Below are positions 27,124 through 36,219 of a stretch of DNA of 64,000 nt, piece after piece. Origin of the DNA: Verrucomicrobiota bacterium (GTDB lineage: Bacteria; Verrucomicrobiota; Verrucomicrobiia; Limisphaerales; J093); contig JADJWF010000002.1 in the NCBI GenBank assembly GCA_016716505.1, positions 186,001 through 250,000 of the forward strand, read 5' to 3'. The notes below the pieces were generated by a model. That model was not told where the DNA came from and searched no databases. It saw nothing but the letters and a program-made list of their open reading frames with translations. The stretch's first letter is position 1; each line of letters starts with the position of its first letter. A program made the position numbers and the translations under genes.

Positions 27124-28767
27124 ATGACGCTGCTGCCCATCGTGGAACGCGAACTCCGGGTCGCCGCACGACGACGGGGCTTCTATCGCGGCCGATTGGC
27201 AGTGGCGACCCTGGCGCTGGTGGTGGCGTCAGTGGTCCATTGGATGGGCCGGTCCGAACCAGATCCCGAGTTGGGCATGGCCCTGTTTGCCGTGCTTTCG
27301 GCGTTGACGCTGTGCTGCGCGCTGCTGACCGGCGCCGTGTTCACCGCGGATGCATTGAGCGCGGAACACCGCGAGGGAACGCTTGGCCTTCTCTTTCTGA
27401 CTGACCTGAAAGGCCACGACATCATCCTGGGCAAACTGGCCGCCGGCGCGGTGCCTGCGCTGTTCTCTTTGCTCGCTGCACTGCCGGTTATCGGGCTGAC
27501 CGTGCTTTTCGGCGGCGTCACCGGCGCTGCCGTCTGGCAAATGAGCCTCGCCCTGCTGGCAGCGATGCTTTTTTCCCTCGCGCTGGGGATCACGGTGTCC
27601 GTGTGGTTCGAGGACGCACGCAAGGCGCTGGTGGTGACGCTGGCGGCGGCCGTTCTGATGACTCTTGGGCCGTGGGCGCTTTCGGCTCTGCTCAATCGCG
27701 GATTACGGGTGGGCTATGACCCCGACCTGCTGCTCTGTCCCGCCCTCCCCTTCCTCGGCGTGTTGGAAAACGTGATGAAGCCGGTCTTCGGCGGAACCGC
27801 CCTCCCCTTGTTCTCGCACCGCTTCTGGCTGTCCCTCGGGAGCATCACCGTGTTCTCCGGGTTGCTGCTGGTGCTGGCCAGTTCTGCTTTGCAGCGATCA
27901 TGGCACGAACGACCAGCGGCATGGGGCGACTGGTGGCGGGCCCGGGTCCGCCGGCGGTGGAATCGGAGTTCAACCAGCCGCCAGCTTCGCCGCAGCCGGT
28001 TGTTGGACGCGAATCCTTACCTGTGGCTGAACCTGCGGCGGCCGGGACGGAGGGTCGTCGCCTGGAGCGCGTTTGCGCTGATGGTATTGGTTGCGGCGTA
28101 CGCTTATCTCACCGAAGGAGCCTATTGGATCAGAGAGAGTGGTTACCTCGTGCTTCCCGTCATCGGACACCTGGGGGTCAGCATCGGACTGGTCCTCGCG
28201 GCGGGACAGCAATTGAGCGAGGACCGTCGCAGCAGCGGGCTGGAACTGTTGCTGTCCACCCCTCTGAACCCCCGGCTGATGCTGGCCGGCCAGATGAGCG
28301 CCTTGCGGCGGCTGTACGGCCACCCCGTGCTCGTGGTCCTTGCGACCGACGTCCTGCTCGCAGTGCTCCACGCGCCCCACGCCGGTTCAGACCCCTGGGT
28401 TTTTCTGGGTTTCGTCGTGGGGGGTATGGCGGTGCTGGTGACCGACTGCGTGACGATGGCTTGGCTGGCGGTTTGGGCGGCGCTCGGGCGCGGCGGCGCA
28501 CTGCGCGCGGCGGGGGCGACCCTGACCCGGGTCTGGCTGCTGCCGTGGGGGATGTTGCTCGCGGCCCTGGTGCTGGCGCATGTGTTCGAGGTGGAATCCG
28601 GCATCAGCGACGGCGCGGCACTGGCCGCCTGGCTGGTGACCCGGTTGGGCATCAACGCCTACTGGCTCCTGCTCGCGCGGCGCCGCATGGAGGGACGCTT
28701 TCAGTCCGTCGCCGATGGCGAATCCGCTTTGGGGAACCGGCTGTGGCGGTGGCTGACGCTGCAATAG
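27124..28767 (+). CDS. ABC-2-type transporter permease
   Basis: A 547-residue membrane protein of two halves, each with about six hydrophobic segments, joined by a basic cytoplasmic linker (around residues 265-300, rich in Arg and Trp). The N-terminal VERELRVAARRRGFYRGR and EHREGTLGLLFLTDLKGHDIILGK are typical of bacterial ABC-2 permeases; a similar SSGLELLLSTPLNPRLMLAGQ occurs in the second half, suggesting internal duplication. No ATP-binding subunit gene is adjacent, so the partner ATPase must be encoded elsewhere. Its substrate is unknown. It converges with the RND gene, with 20 bases between the stops. Confidence 0.78.
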   Translation: MTLLPIVERELRVAARRRGFYRGRLAVATLALVVASVVHWMGRSEPDPELGMALFAVLSALTLCCALLTGAVFTADALSAEHREGTLGLLFLTDLKGHDIILGKLAAGAVPALFSLLAALPVIGLTVLFGGVTGAAVWQMSLALLAAMLFSLALGITVSVWFEDARKALVVTLAAAVLMTLGPWALSALLNRGLRVGYDPDLLLCPALPFLGVLENVMKPVFGGTALPLFSHRFWLSLGSITVFSGLLLVLASSALQRSWHERPAAWGDWWRARVRRRWNRSSTSRQLRRSRLLDANPYLWLNLRRPGRRVVAWSAFALMVLVAAYAYLTEGAYWIRESGYLVLPVIGHLGVSIGLVLAAGQQLSEDRRSSGLELLLSTPLNPRLMLAGQMSALRRLYGHPVLVVLATDVLLAVLHAPHAGSDPWVFLGFVVGGMAVLVTDCVTMAWLAVWAALGRGGALRAAGATLTRVWLLPWGMLLAALVLAHVFEVESGISDGAALAAWLVTRLGINAYWLLLARRRMEGRFQSVADGESALGNRLWRWLTLQ

Positions 28768-28787
28768 CCGGCCGGCGAGGCGAAACC

Positions 28788-31700
28788 TCAGTGGGTCGCC
28801 GGGGCCGGGGCCGGAGCGGATACCGCGGCCCGGGGCTTCCGCCGCAGCACCCAGTCGCTGAAGTCCGAAAGCACCGTGTACACGACCGGAATGATGAAGA
28901 GCGTCAGGAACGTGCTGGTGATCAGCCCCCCGACAACCGCCACCCCCATCGGCCGGCGGCTCTCCGCGCCGGCGCCGAAACCGATGGCGATCGGCAGAAT
29001 ACCCGCAATGGTCGAGAAGCTGGTCATCAGGATCGGCCGCAACCGCACCAGGCCAGCCTCGAGCATGGCGTCGCGCGAGCCGAGGCCACGATCCCGCCGC
29101 TGGTTGGCGAACTCGACGAGGAGAATGGAGTTCTTGGTCACCAGCCCCACGAGCAGCACCACGCCGATCTGACTGAACAGGTTGAAATTCATCGCCGGAA
29201 TGGGCGGCAGCCAGCCCGTCATGCCGCCGAACCCGAGCAGCCAGAGCAACCCGAACGCACCCACCCCTGCCAGCGGCAGCGCAAGCATCACGGTGAAGGG
29301 GTGGATGAGGCTCTCGAACTGGGAGGCCAGCACCATGTACACGATGACGATGGCCAGCCCGAGAATCCACCAGAACTGGTCCTGCGCCTCGCGCAAATCC
29401 CGCGATTCGCCCGACCACTTGTGCAGCGTGCCCGGCGGCAGCTCGGTGGCCAGCATCGCCTCGACCCGCTCGATGGCCGTCCCGAGTGTCAGGCCGACCG
29501 GCGTGGCGGTGATCGTGGCGCTGCGCAGGCGGTCGTAGTGCTCGATGGCGTTCGGCGCGGCCGCCTGCGTGTAGGTGACGACGCTGTTGAGCTGGATCAG
29601 GTCGCCGCGGTCGTTGCGCACGTAGATGCGCTCCAGGTCCCGCGGCGTGAGACGCGAAAACCGCTCCAACTGGGCGATCACGTCATACTGCTTGCCGCCG
29701 ACTTTGATCCGGCTGAGATCCAGGCCGCCAAAGAGAATCTGCATCGTCCGCGAGATGTCGGACACCGCCACCCCGAGGGCGGCGGCGCGGTTCCGGTCAA
29801 TCGCGATGCGCAACTCGGGTTTGGTCATCTCGAAGGAAGAGCGGACGTTCACCAGGAAGCCGTTGGTCCGCAGCTTGTTCGCCAGCGTTTGCGCGGTGGC
29901 GTTCAACTGGTCGAGGTCGTCATTCTGGATGACCAGGCTGAACGGCGCCCCAAACCCGCGGCTGATGGGCTTCGGAATGTTGGGGATCACCAACGCCCCC
30001 TCGACCTCAGTGAGCAGCCGCATCCGCAGGCCGCCCGGGCCATTGACGAGTTCCTGTACGCTCCGCTCGCGCTCCGGGTGCAGGCGGACGAAGGCGATGC
30101 CCTGATTGGCCGCGCCCGGCCCCGCAAACGGCGGCGCGACCATGCCGCCCCGTGACCGGATCTCGGGCACCTGCCCCAGGATGCGCTCCATCTGCCGGAC
30201 CATGCGATCGGTGTATTCGGCGGTGGAACCCTCCGGCGTCACCACGAAGCAAATAAAGAGGCCGCGGTCCTCTTCGGGCAGGAAGTCCTTGTCGAGGCCC
30301 CGATAGGCCAGAACCATGACCGCCAGCGACGCAGCGCCGATCAGCAACATCAGGAAACGGTGCCGGAGCGACCAACCCAGCAGCCTCCCATACCACCGCG
30401 TGAGGGCGTTGAACCCGCGATCAAAGGCCATGAACAGCGCGCCGTGCTGCTGTTTGTCCACCGGCCTGAGAATGCGCGCCGCCATCATCGGCGAGAGAGA
30501 CAACGCAACAAACGCCGAGATCACCACCGAACCGGCGAGGGCAAACGCAAACTCGATGAAGAGCCGGCCCGTGGCCGTCCGCTGAAACGCCAGCGGCACA
30601 AACACCGCCACGAGGGAAATCGTGATGGTGATGATCGCGAAGCCGATTTCCTTCATGCCGGTGAAAGCGGCCTCCATCGGACTCTGCCCCGCCTCGAGGT
30701 GGCGGAAGATGTTCTCCAGAACCACGATCGCGTCATCCACCACAATGCCAATGGCCAGCACGAGAGCCAGCATGGTCAGGATGTTCACCGAGTAGCCCAT
30801 CGCGTACAGGACGGTGAAGGAGCCCGTGATCGAAACCGGAATCACGATGGCCGGGATCACGGTGGAACGCAGGTTGCGGAGGAAGACAAAGATCACGACC
30901 ACGACGAGCACGAAGGCGATGCCCAGCGTGACCCAGACCTCCCGGATGGATTCCTCCACGAAAATGGAGGAGTCGTAAGCGCCCACGAGGTTGACGCCCA
31001 TCGGCAGCGAGGGGGCCAGGCGCTCCAGCTCGGCCTTCACGCCGTGCGCCACCTCCACGGTGTTGGCCCGGGACTGTTTGACGACGCCCAGAAAGACCGT
31101 CGGCTGGTCGTTGAACCGGGCAATCGTGCGCTCGTCCTCCACGCCCTCGCGGGCGATCCCGATGTCGCGCAGCCGGACGAGCTTCACGCCGTCGCTGTAC
31201 ACAACGAGGTTGTTGAATTCCTCGGCGGTTTTGAGTTCGCCGAGCGTCTGGATCGTCATCTCGCGGTCGAGGTTTTCCACCCGGCCGCTGGGCAGCTCGA
31301 TGTTCTGCTGCTGCAGGGCGCGCTGCACGTCCAGCACCGTGACCCCGCGCGCGGCCATGCGTTCGGAATCGAGCCACAGCCGCATGGCAAAGCGTTTTTC
31401 GCCGCCGATGATCACCGAGGACACACCGGCCACGGTCTGCAGACGGTTCTTGATCTGCAGTTCTGCCAGGGTCGTCAGCTCGAGCGGCGAATACCGGTCG
31501 CTGTTCACCGAAATCCACATGATGGGCTGGGCATCGGACTCCTGCTTCGCCACCACCGGTTCGAGAATGTCCTCGGGCAGCAGGCCCCGCACCCGGGCCA
31601 CGCGGTCCCGCACATCCTGCGCCGCCAGATCCACGTCGCGGGAAAGGTCAAACTCGACCGTGATCGCACTGACCTGTTCCCGGCTGGTGCTGGTCAGCGT

Positions 31701-31934
31701 CTTGATGCCCTCGATGTTGCTGAGGGTTTCCTCGAGCCGCTCCGTCACCTCAGTCTCCACAACCCGGGCATTGGCGCCCGGATACACCGTGGTCACGCTG
31801 ACGATCGGCGGATCAATGTTCGGCAGCTCGCGCACCGGCAGGCGCGTCAAGCTGATCAGGCCGAACAACACGAGCGCCAGGCTCATCATCGAGGTGAGCA
31901 CCGGCCGTTGGATGCTGATGCGGGACAGGGTCAT
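28788..31934 (-). CDS. RND-family efflux pump permease (AcrB/MexB-like)
   Basis: A 1048-residue inner-membrane RND transporter with 12 predicted helices and two large periplasmic loops. The N-terminus ISIQRPVLTSMMSLALVLFG and LPNIDPPIVSVTTVYPGA are typical of hydrophobe/amphiphile exporters. The proton-relay Asp pair is in LAIGIVVDDAIVVLENIF at about residues 400-417. This class exports drugs, dyes or lipids using the proton gradient. It lies 39 bases after the adaptor gene, and no outer-membrane TolC-like gene follows, so the outer channel is elsewhere. Confidence 0.93.
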   Translation of the reverse strand: MTLSRISIQRPVLTSMMSLALVLFGLISLTRLPVRELPNIDPPIVSVTTVYPGANARVVETEVTERLEETLSNIEGIKTLTSTSREQVSAITVEFDLSRDVDLAAQDVRDRVARVRGLLPEDILEPVVAKQESDAQPIMWISVNSDRYSPLELTTLAELQIKNRLQTVAGVSSVIIGGEKRFAMRLWLDSERMAARGVTVLDVQRALQQQNIELPSGRVENLDREMTIQTLGELKTAEEFNNLVVYSDGVKLVRLRDIGIAREGVEDERTIARFNDQPTVFLGVVKQSRANTVEVAHGVKAELERLAPSLPMGVNLVGAYDSSIFVEESIREVWVTLGIAFVLVVVVIFVFLRNLRSTVIPAIVIPVSITGSFTVLYAMGYSVNILTMLALVLAIGIVVDDAIVVLENIFRHLEAGQSPMEAAFTGMKEIGFAIITITISLVAVFVPLAFQRTATGRLFIEFAFALAGSVVISAFVALSLSPMMAARILRPVDKQQHGALFMAFDRGFNALTRWYGRLLGWSLRHRFLMLLIGAASLAVMVLAYRGLDKDFLPEEDRGLFICFVVTPEGSTAEYTDRMVRQMERILGQVPEIRSRGGMVAPPFAGPGAANQGIAFVRLHPERERSVQELVNGPGGLRMRLLTEVEGALVIPNIPKPISRGFGAPFSLVIQNDDLDQLNATAQTLANKLRTNGFLVNVRSSFEMTKPELRIAIDRNRAAALGVAVSDISRTMQILFGGLDLSRIKVGGKQYDVIAQLERFSRLTPRDLERIYVRNDRGDLIQLNSVVTYTQAAAPNAIEHYDRLRSATITATPVGLTLGTAIERVEAMLATELPPGTLHKWSGESRDLREAQDQFWWILGLAIVIVYMVLASQFESLIHPFTVMLALPLAGVGAFGLLWLLGFGGMTGWLPPIPAMNFNLFSQIGVVLLVGLVTKNSILLVEFANQRRDRGLGSRDAMLEAGLVRLRPILMTSFSTIAGILPIAIGFGAGAESRRPMGVAVVGGLITSTFLTLFIIPVVYTVLSDFSDWVLRRKPRAAVSAPAPAPATH

Positions 31935-31973
31935 GGCGTCGCGAAGCGTCGAGGGCGCATGGGGCGGCGACCG

Positions 31974-33164
31974 TCACGCGGGCTTGCGGGCGGAAGGCGG
32001 CGCGTTGGTCGCCCCCGGCCTCTCGCTGGCGGGGCCGGCTGGCGGGAGCGGGGGGCGCAATTCGTTGCTGTTGTAAGCGGCGGCTTTTTCGGGTGGGGCG
32101 ACGGCCACCTTCATGCCGGGGCCGATCTTCTGGTGGCCCTCGGCAACGACCAGCTCACCGCCCTGCAAGCCCTCCAGGATTTCCACCCAACGGGGCAGCC
32201 GTTGGCCCAACTTGACCGGCCGGAGTTGGACCACCTGCTCGGGGCCGACCACGTACACGAAGGTCAGGTCGCCGTTGCTCATCAGCGCGGCCTCCGGCAC
32301 CACCACGGCGTTCTCGCGAATCACGAGCTTCAATTCGAGATTGGCCACCATGCCGGCCTTCAACAAGCCGTCCGGATTGGCAATCCGCGTCTTCACCTGC
32401 GCGGTGCGCGTGCGTTCATCCAGCCGCGGCGCGATGAAGTAAATCTCGCCCTCAAACTGGCGCCCCGGATACGCCGTGACCTCGAACTGCACCTTCTGGC
32501 CGGGATGCAACTGCCCGAGAAACCGCTCGGGCACTTCCATCTCCACCTTCATCGGGTCCAGGTCCACCAGCCAGGTGATGGGCGTGGCGCGGGTAATGAC
32601 CTGCCCCGGGCTGACCAGCCGGGCGCCGGTGACGCCGTCAAAGGGCGCGACCACCTTGGCATCGCGGAGCTGGCGGCGCCGGAGTTCGACCGTGGCTTTG
32701 CTCACGGCCAGCGTGGAGGCGGCCTGGTCGTACTCCTGTTCCGAGATCAGGCGGGCCGCGCGCAGTTCCTTCGCGCGCGCATGGCTGGCCTCGGCCAACT
32801 GCAGCCGGGCCTCCGCGTCGGCCAGCTCGGCCGTCAGCTTGGTTTCGTCCAGGCGCAGCAGCAAAGCTCCCTTCGCGACGGGTTGCCCCTCCTCGAAAAG
32901 GACTTCCTGAATGATGCCGTCGGTCTCGGCCTTGATTTCCACCGCCTCATTGGCGGCGAGATTGCCGACAAGGGAAACGGTCTCGACAACGGTCTGACGC
33001 CTCGCCTCCACGGCCACCACGGGCATGCTCATCCCCATGCCGCCCGGGCCCCCAGGTCCCCCCGGTCCGCCGGGACCTCCCGCCGCGCCGGGCCGTTTGC
33101 AGCCGGTCAGAAAACCACCGAGCGCCACGAGGAGCGCCACCGAAAGAAATCGGACCATCATCAT
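31974..33164 (-). CDS. RND efflux membrane fusion lipoprotein (adaptor)
   Basis: A 396-residue periplasmic adaptor. The signal peptide ends in a lipobox FLTGC with the lipidated Cys at residue 22. A flexible run of Gly-Gly-Pro repeats follows (about residues 29-44). The lipoyl/barrel-sandwich half-motifs are GIIQEVLFEEGQPVAKG and VVAPFDGVTGARLVSPGQ, with a coiled-coil hairpin between them. A beta-barrel and membrane-proximal domain make up the rest. The C-terminus is Pro-rich. It starts 15 bases after the tetR stop and is followed by the RND gene, so the three form one operon. Confidence 0.92.
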   Translation of the reverse strand: MMMVRFLSVALLVALGGFLTGCKRPGAAGGPGGPGGPGGPGGMGMSMPVVAVEARRQTVVETVSLVGNLAANEAVEIKAETDGIIQEVLFEEGQPVAKGALLLRLDETKLTAELADAEARLQLAEASHARAKELRAARLISEQEYDQAASTLAVSKATVELRRRQLRDAKVVAPFDGVTGARLVSPGQVITRATPITWLVDLDPMKVEMEVPERFLGQLHPGQKVQFEVTAYPGRQFEGEIYFIAPRLDERTRTAQVKTRIANPDGLLKAGMVANLELKLVIRENAVVVPEAALMSNGDLTFVYVVGPEQVVQLRPVKLGQRLPRWVEILEGLQGGELVVAEGHQKIGPGMKVAVAPPEKAAAYNSNELRPPLPPAGPASERPGATNAPPSARKPA

Positions 33165-33179
33165 AGGTAAAAATGCTTT

Positions 33180-33779
33180 CTAGGGCCGGCGCGGAATGGC
33201 CCCGTCGAGAAACAGACGAACCACCTGCCGTGCCGTCGGCCGATCAAGGTGGCAGTCAGGCAGAACCACGTGCGCCATGACGTACGTGTTCAACTGGCCA
33301 TACAGGCCGAAAGCAAGCTGCTCGCTGTCGAACCTCCGGCTCAGTTCGCCTGCCGCCTGACCGGCCTCCACAAGTTGGCGCACGAACTCGAAATTCCGGC
33401 GGGCTTTGGCCAGGCACCGGGCCTCCGGCGGCATTTCTTCCGCGCCCGCGAAGGCCGAGGCGAACGCCAGCCGCATGAGGTCTGCGTTGCCCCGGGCAAA
33501 CTCAAAGACGGCGGCGACCACCTCCTCGAGCCGTTCCGCGGTGGAACCGCCCCGCGCCGCAGCCGCTTCCATCAGGCGCAGTCGCTCATCGAGGGCGAAA
33601 TCCAGCAGCGCCCGAAAGAGACCGGTCTTGCTCCCGAAATGGTAATACAACGCCGGCTTGGTAACGCGGGCGGAGATGACGATCTGCTGCACCGAGGTGC
33701 CGGCGTAACCGCGTCGCGCGAAGTGCTTCAACGCGGCATCCAACAAGCGCTGGCGGGTTTTCGAGGAGTGCGCCCCCAT
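33180..33779 (-). CDS. TetR/AcrR-family transcriptional regulator
   Basis: A 199-residue regulator with an N-terminal TetR helix-turn-helix: KTRQRLLDAALKHFARRGYAGTSVQQI then TKPALYYHFGSKTGLFRALL. The C-terminal ligand/dimer domain is divergent. It is the first gene of the operon with the adaptor and RND pump, so it very probably represses that operon and is released by a pump substrate. A palindrome lies six bases upstream of the start codon (33785-33796), a good candidate operator for autoregulation. It is divergent from the glycosylase-like gene with 180 bases between starts. Confidence 0.9.
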   Translation of the reverse strand: MGAHSSKTRQRLLDAALKHFARRGYAGTSVQQIVISARVTKPALYYHFGSKTGLFRALLDFALDERLRLMEAAAARGGSTAERLEEVVAAVFEFARGNADLMRLAFASAFAGAEEMPPEARCLAKARRNFEFVRQLVEAGQAAGELSRRFDSEQLAFGLYGQLNTYVMAHVVLPDCHLDRPTARQVVRLFLDGAIPRRP

Positions 33780-33784
33780 TTGCG

Positions 33785-33796
33785 TACCGAACGGTA
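33785..33796. promoter_or_regulatory. Candidate TetR operator upstream of the efflux operon
   Basis: TACCGAACGGTA is an inverted repeat with perfect 5-base arms (TACCG/CGGTA) around a central AA. It ends six bases from the tetR start codon, in the only region that can hold the promoter of the tetR-adaptor-RND operon. Two further GGTA/GGTT half-site-like units follow at 33797-33804. Position and symmetry suggest autorepression; binding is not shown. Confidence 0.45.
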
Positions 33797-33959
33797 GGTA
33801 GGTTCAACCGACCCGGTCAACCTCGAAAAGCCGCCCCCCGCCGCGGGCGCGCGAGAGCCACCGCGGCGTCCCGCCAACCGGGTGGCGAACACCGTCTGCC
33901 ACCGCGGACGCGCAAGGTTGGCTTTTGCTGGGGGAAACTTGCCGATACGCTGCCCACCA

Positions 33960-34550
33960 ATGCCCGGTCACTTGGAACGTCTGCTCGCTGAAGTTCGCGC
34001 CTGCACCGTCTGCGCCGCGCATCTCCCCTGCCCGCCCCGGCCGGTGTTACGGGCGAGTCGGACAGCGCGATTGCTGATCGTCGGACAGGCGCCGGGGCTG
34101 CGCGTTCATCAGACCGGCATCCCGTGGAACGATCCGTCCGGGGATCGTTTGCGGCAGTGGTTGGGGATGACACGCGAGGTGTTCTACGACCAGGAGCGGA
34201 TTGCGATCATCCCGACCGGCTTGTGCTACCCGGGCAAGGGCAAGCGCGGCGACCTGCCCCCGCGGCCCGAGTGCGCCCCTCGCTGGCACCCGCGCCTGCG
34301 CGCGGCGCTGCCCCAAGTGCGCCTAACCCTCCTCGTGGGCCGTCACGCTCAAACCTATTATCTCGGAGCCCGTCGGCGGCGGACTCTGGCGGAAACCGTG
34401 GGCGCGTGGCGGGATTACCTGCCGGAGTACGTGCCGCTCCCGCACCCGAGTCCCCGCAACCTGCTCTGGCTGCGGGAACACCCGTGGGTGGAAAGCGAGG
34501 TGATCCCCGCCGTGCGCCGGCTCGTTCACGAAGTCCTCGGGCACACTTAA
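33960..34550 (+). CDS. Uracil-DNA glycosylase-family protein
   Basis: A 196-residue protein of the uracil-DNA glycosylase superfamily. An N-terminal CTVCAAHL Cys pair is followed by the catalytic-type segment LLIVGQAPGLRVHQTGIPWNDPSGDR and, near the C-terminus, PLPHPSPRNLLWLREHPW, the equivalent of the H-P-S-P motif 2. IPTGLCYPGKGK and DLPPRPECAP lie between them, as in the widespread uncharacterised branch of the superfamily. Base-excision activity is inferred from the fold; substrate specificity may differ from UDG. The ATG at 33960 was chosen because the upstream in-frame extension lacks family features. It converges with purH, with 39 bases between the stops. Confidence 0.82.
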   Translation: MPGHLERLLAEVRACTVCAAHLPCPPRPVLRASRTARLLIVGQAPGLRVHQTGIPWNDPSGDRLRQWLGMTREVFYDQERIAIIPTGLCYPGKGKRGDLPPRPECAPRWHPRLRAALPQVRLTLLVGRHAQTYYLGARRRRTLAETVGAWRDYLPEYVPLPHPSPRNLLWLREHPWVESEVIPAVRRLVHEVLGHT

Positions 34551-34589
34551 GCCGCCCCTTCCCGGCGCCCGACTCGAGCAGCCGCGCGG

Positions 34590-36155
34590 CTAGTGCCGGA
34601 AGTGCCGCACGCCGGTGAACGCCATCGCCACGCCGCGTTCGTTGGCCGCAGCGATGACCTCGGCATCGCGGACGGAGCCGCCCGGTTGGATGGCAGCCGT
34701 GGCCCCGGCCTCGGCCGCCGCCACCAACCCGTCCGGAAACGGGAAGAACGCATCGCTGCACACCACACTGCCCGCGAGCGAAAGCCCCGCCTCGTGCGCC
34801 TTCCACACGGCGATCCGGCTGGCGTCCACGCGACTCATCTGACCAGCCCCGATGCCGAGGGTTCGGTCGGCGGCGGCGTACACGATCGCGTTCGACTTCA
34901 CGTGCTTGACCACGCGCCAGCCAAAGAGCATGGCCCGCCTCTCGGCTTCCGTGGGTTTCCGTTCCGTGACGAATTGCAGGTCGCCCGCCGCGACCGACTT
35001 GAGATCGCGCTGCTGCCACAGGAACGAATCGGCCCCCACGCTGCGAATCTCCCAACGCGCTGCCGATTGCGGATCTTTGAGCGTTTCGATCAGGCGGAGG
35101 TTTTTCTTCTTTTGCAGGATTTCCAGGGCTTCCGGAGAAAAGCCGGGCGCTACGATCACCTCGCTGAAGATCTCGGCGATGGCCTCCGCGCAAGCCGCGT
35201 CCACCGGCTGATTCACCGCGATAATGCCGCCAAACGGTGCCTGGCGGTCCGTGGCCAAGGCCTTGTCCCAAGCCTCGCGCAGACTCGCGCCCTGGCCGAC
35301 GCCGCAGGGGTTGGTGTGCTTGAGGATCGCCAGCGTCGGCGGATCGCCGGCGAACTCGGCGATCAGCGCCGCCGCCGCCGTCAGGTCGAGGATGTTGTTG
35401 TACGACAGCGCCTTGCCGTGCCGTTGACGGAAATAGTCGTCGAAGCGCCCGTATAACGCCGCCGCCTGGTGCGGATTCTCACCGTAGCGCAAAGTCTGCA
35501 GCAGGGGGACTTGGAGGTTGAGAGCGCCGGGCGCTTTCTCCGGCTCGGGCTCACCTTCGGTCGTCGGGAAGAATCGCGGCAGGTGCGCGGCGATCGTCGC
35601 ATCGTAGGCAGCCGTGCGCGCGTACACTTTCGCGGCCAGCCGGCGCCGCAGGGTCAGGGTGGTCTCGCCGGTCGCCAGGATCTGGTCCGCAACCTCGGCA
35701 TAATCCAGCGGGTCGGTGACGACCGTGACGAACTCGTGATTCTTGGCCGCGCTCCGGAGCATGGCCGGACCGCCGATGTCAATGTTCTCGATGACCTCGT
35801 GCAGGACCGCACCGGGTTTCGCCACGGTGGCCTCGAACGGGTAGAGGTTCACCGCCACGAGATCAATCGGCCGAAGGCCATGCTGGGCTACGGCGGCCTC
35901 GTGATGGGGATTGCCCCGGAGGTAGAGCAAGCCGCCATGCACCTTCGGGTGCAGGGTCTTCACCCGGCCATCCAGCATCTCGGGAAACCCGGTGAAGTCG
36001 CCAAGCTCAATGACCTTCAGACCGGCGTCCCGCAAAGCGCGGGCGGTACCACCGGTGGAGAGCAATTCAATCCCGCGCGAGGCGAGGGCTTGGGCGAACG
36101 GCACGAGGCCGGTCTTGTCGAAAACGGAGAGCAGTGCGCGTTGAATGGTCGGCAT
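34590..36155 (-). CDS. purH: Bifunctional AICAR transformylase/IMP cyclohydrolase
   Basis: A 521-residue bifunctional enzyme for the last two steps of IMP synthesis. The N-terminal IMP cyclohydrolase domain shows ALLSVFDKTGLVPFAQAL, STGGTARALRDAG and GRVKTLHPKVHGGLL. The C-terminal transformylase domain contains LRYGENPHQAAALYG, LKHTNPCGVG (the catalytic Lys-His region, about residue 281) and GIGAGQMSRVDA. Length is normal for the family. The ATG at 36155 gives the usual IQRALLSVFDKT start. It is the last gene of the long minus-strand run and lies 64 bases after the glycosyltransferase gene. Confidence 0.96.
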   Translation of the reverse strand: MPTIQRALLSVFDKTGLVPFAQALASRGIELLSTGGTARALRDAGLKVIELGDFTGFPEMLDGRVKTLHPKVHGGLLYLRGNPHHEAAVAQHGLRPIDLVAVNLYPFEATVAKPGAVLHEVIENIDIGGPAMLRSAAKNHEFVTVVTDPLDYAEVADQILATGETTLTLRRRLAAKVYARTAAYDATIAAHLPRFFPTTEGEPEPEKAPGALNLQVPLLQTLRYGENPHQAAALYGRFDDYFRQRHGKALSYNNILDLTAAAALIAEFAGDPPTLAILKHTNPCGVGQGASLREAWDKALATDRQAPFGGIIAVNQPVDAACAEAIAEIFSEVIVAPGFSPEALEILQKKKNLRLIETLKDPQSAARWEIRSVGADSFLWQQRDLKSVAAGDLQFVTERKPTEAERRAMLFGWRVVKHVKSNAIVYAAADRTLGIGAGQMSRVDASRIAVWKAHEAGLSLAGSVVCSDAFFPFPDGLVAAAEAGATAAIQPGGSVRDAEVIAAANERGVAMAFTGVRHFRH

Positions 36156-36219
36156 GGCGGCCGAAGGATGTTTGGGCACGCGCCGGAGCGTCAACCGGGA
36201 ACTGCCCGGGCGGCCCGCC

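Noticed and set aside
28767..28788. Rho-independent terminator between the convergent ABC permease and RND genes
   Set aside because: A GCCGGCCGGC self-complementary stretch is present but there is no T-run on either side.
30360..33170. Antisense open frame opposite the RND and adaptor genes
   Set aside because: His/Arg-rich shadow without family features.
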